Source: WS-11 sp035275545 (GTDB taxonomy: Bacteria > Eisenbacteria > RBG-16-71-46). Taken from it: a stretch of 5,458 bases of DNA. Positions 4,995-5,458 of this stretch are shown here, one piece after another. Positions within the stretch are counted from its first letter, which is position 1. Each line of letters starts with the position of its first letter. Location: NCBI GenBank assembly GCA_035275545.1, contig DATEMP010000240.1, positions 1 to 5,458 on the forward strand, given 5' to 3'. Both the position numbers and the translations under genes were made by a program. The notes under the pieces are model-generated. The model was not told where the DNA came from, did no database searches, and saw only the letters and a list, made by a program, of their open reading frames with translations.

Positions 4995-5458
4995 CTGATC
5001 TACCTCGATCACAACGCGTCCACACCGATCCGGCCCGAGGTCGCCGAGGCGATGCGACCCTGCCTGGCCGACCTCTACGCGAATCCCTCGAGCATGCACC
5101 GCGAGGGGCAGCGCGCCCGCGCAGCGGTCGAGCGCGCGCGCGAGCAGGTCGCGGCGCTGGTTCACGCGCGGCCCGACGAGGTCGTGTTCACCAGCGGCGG
5201 CACCGAGGGCGACCACCTCGCCATGCTCGGCGCCGCGTGGGCACGGCGCGCCGACGGGCAGCGCATCGTGATCTCGACGGTCGAGCACCACGCGGTCCAC
5301 GGCGCCGCCGAGGTGCTCGCGGACCAGGGGTGGACGGTGGATCATCTGCCGGTGGTCGATGCGGGCTTCGTGAATCCCGCCGACTTCCTGCCCTCGCCCG
5401 GGACCGTGCTGGTGTCCATCATGCTCGCCAACAACGAGACCGGCGTGCTGCAGCCGGT
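4995..5458 (+). CDS. Cysteine desulfurase, NifS/IscS type, N-terminal part (partial)
   Basis: The first 154 codons are present and the gene leaves the right edge. Cysteine desulfurases are PLP enzymes that take sulfur from L-cysteine as a protein persulfide for Fe-S clusters, thiolated tRNA or other uses. Visible motifs: IYLDHNASTP (2-11), NPSSMHREGQRAR (30-42), VFTSGGTEGDHLAM (64-77, PLP phosphate site), STVEHHAV (94-101, with His98 in the place of the PLP-stacking His) and VSIMLANNETGVLQP (140-154). The Schiff-base Lys and persulfide Cys lie beyond the window. Back to the in-frame stop at 4941 there is no ATG, GTG or TTG; the first in-frame ATG falls at residue 20, inside the conserved fold. 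CTG 4995 is the best start, with GGGGAG 5 bases before it. The usual SGATESNN or SGGTEADN block reads SGGTEGDH here. NifS, IscS and tRNA-specific variants cannot be separated from this part. Confidence 0.87.
   Translation, partial: MIYLDHNASTPIRPEVAEAMRPCLADLYANPSSMHREGQRARAAVERAREQVAALVHARPDEVVFTSGGTEGDHLAMLGAAWARRADGQRIVISTVEHHAVHGAAEVLADQGWTVDHLPVVDAGFVNPADFLPSPGTVLVSIMLANNETGVLQP

Noticed and set aside
4770..5345. 191-codon minus-strand open frame opposite the TPR and desulfurase genes
   Set aside because: It spans the end of one real gene and the start of another on the other strand, with no family motif.

Overview
The window is a piece of a very GC-rich bacterial chromosome with dense coding on both strands. 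Codons are strongly G/C-ending, so long false reading frames appear opposite every real gene. Gene content (ABC-F ATPase, GT-C membrane glycosyltransferase, SAM hydrolase of the DUF62 family, trans-sulfuration PLP enzyme, secreted TPR protein, cysteine desulfurase) fits a free-living bacterium with a cell envelope. The style resembles deep-branching high-GC phyla (Gemmatimonadota-, Eisenbacteria- or Myxococcota-like), but the window alone cannot settle the taxon.

Layout. (1) Bases 2-229, plus strand: the last 75 codons of an ABC-F type ATPase, a charged coiled-coil tail. (2) 230-449: the intergenic space between two convergent genes, holding a nested inverted repeat about 150 bp long and then a polypyrimidine tract. 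(3) 450-2871, minus strand: a two-gene unit, a GT-C-type membrane glycosyltransferase (2871 to 1276) followed after 22 bp by a DUF62 SAM hydrolase / SAM hydroxide adenosyltransferase (1253 to 450). (4) 2872-2972: a divergent control region. (5) 2973-4181, plus strand: a complete Cys/Met-metabolism PLP enzyme (cystathionine gamma-synthase / gamma-lyase family). (6) 4290-4943, plus strand: a small exported protein with four TPR repeats, behind a recognisable sigma70-like promoter. (7) From 4995 to the window end, plus strand: the N-terminal 154 codons of a NifS/IscS-type cysteine desulfurase. It has no ATG, GTG or TTG in frame and most likely begins with CTG.

How the genes relate. Three of the enzymes handle sulfur compounds: SAM cleavage to adenosine plus methionine, cystathionine/homocysteine chemistry, and sulfur release from cysteine. 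They lie in different transcription units, so this is a loose theme and not a demonstrated pathway cluster. I see no mobile element, CRISPR array, tRNA, rRNA or defence system, and no convincing undescribed multi-gene system. The observations most worth checking are the nested inverted repeat at 251-401, the apparent CTG start of the cysteine desulfurase, and the uncertain 5' end of the glycosyltransferase gene beside a run of seven G.
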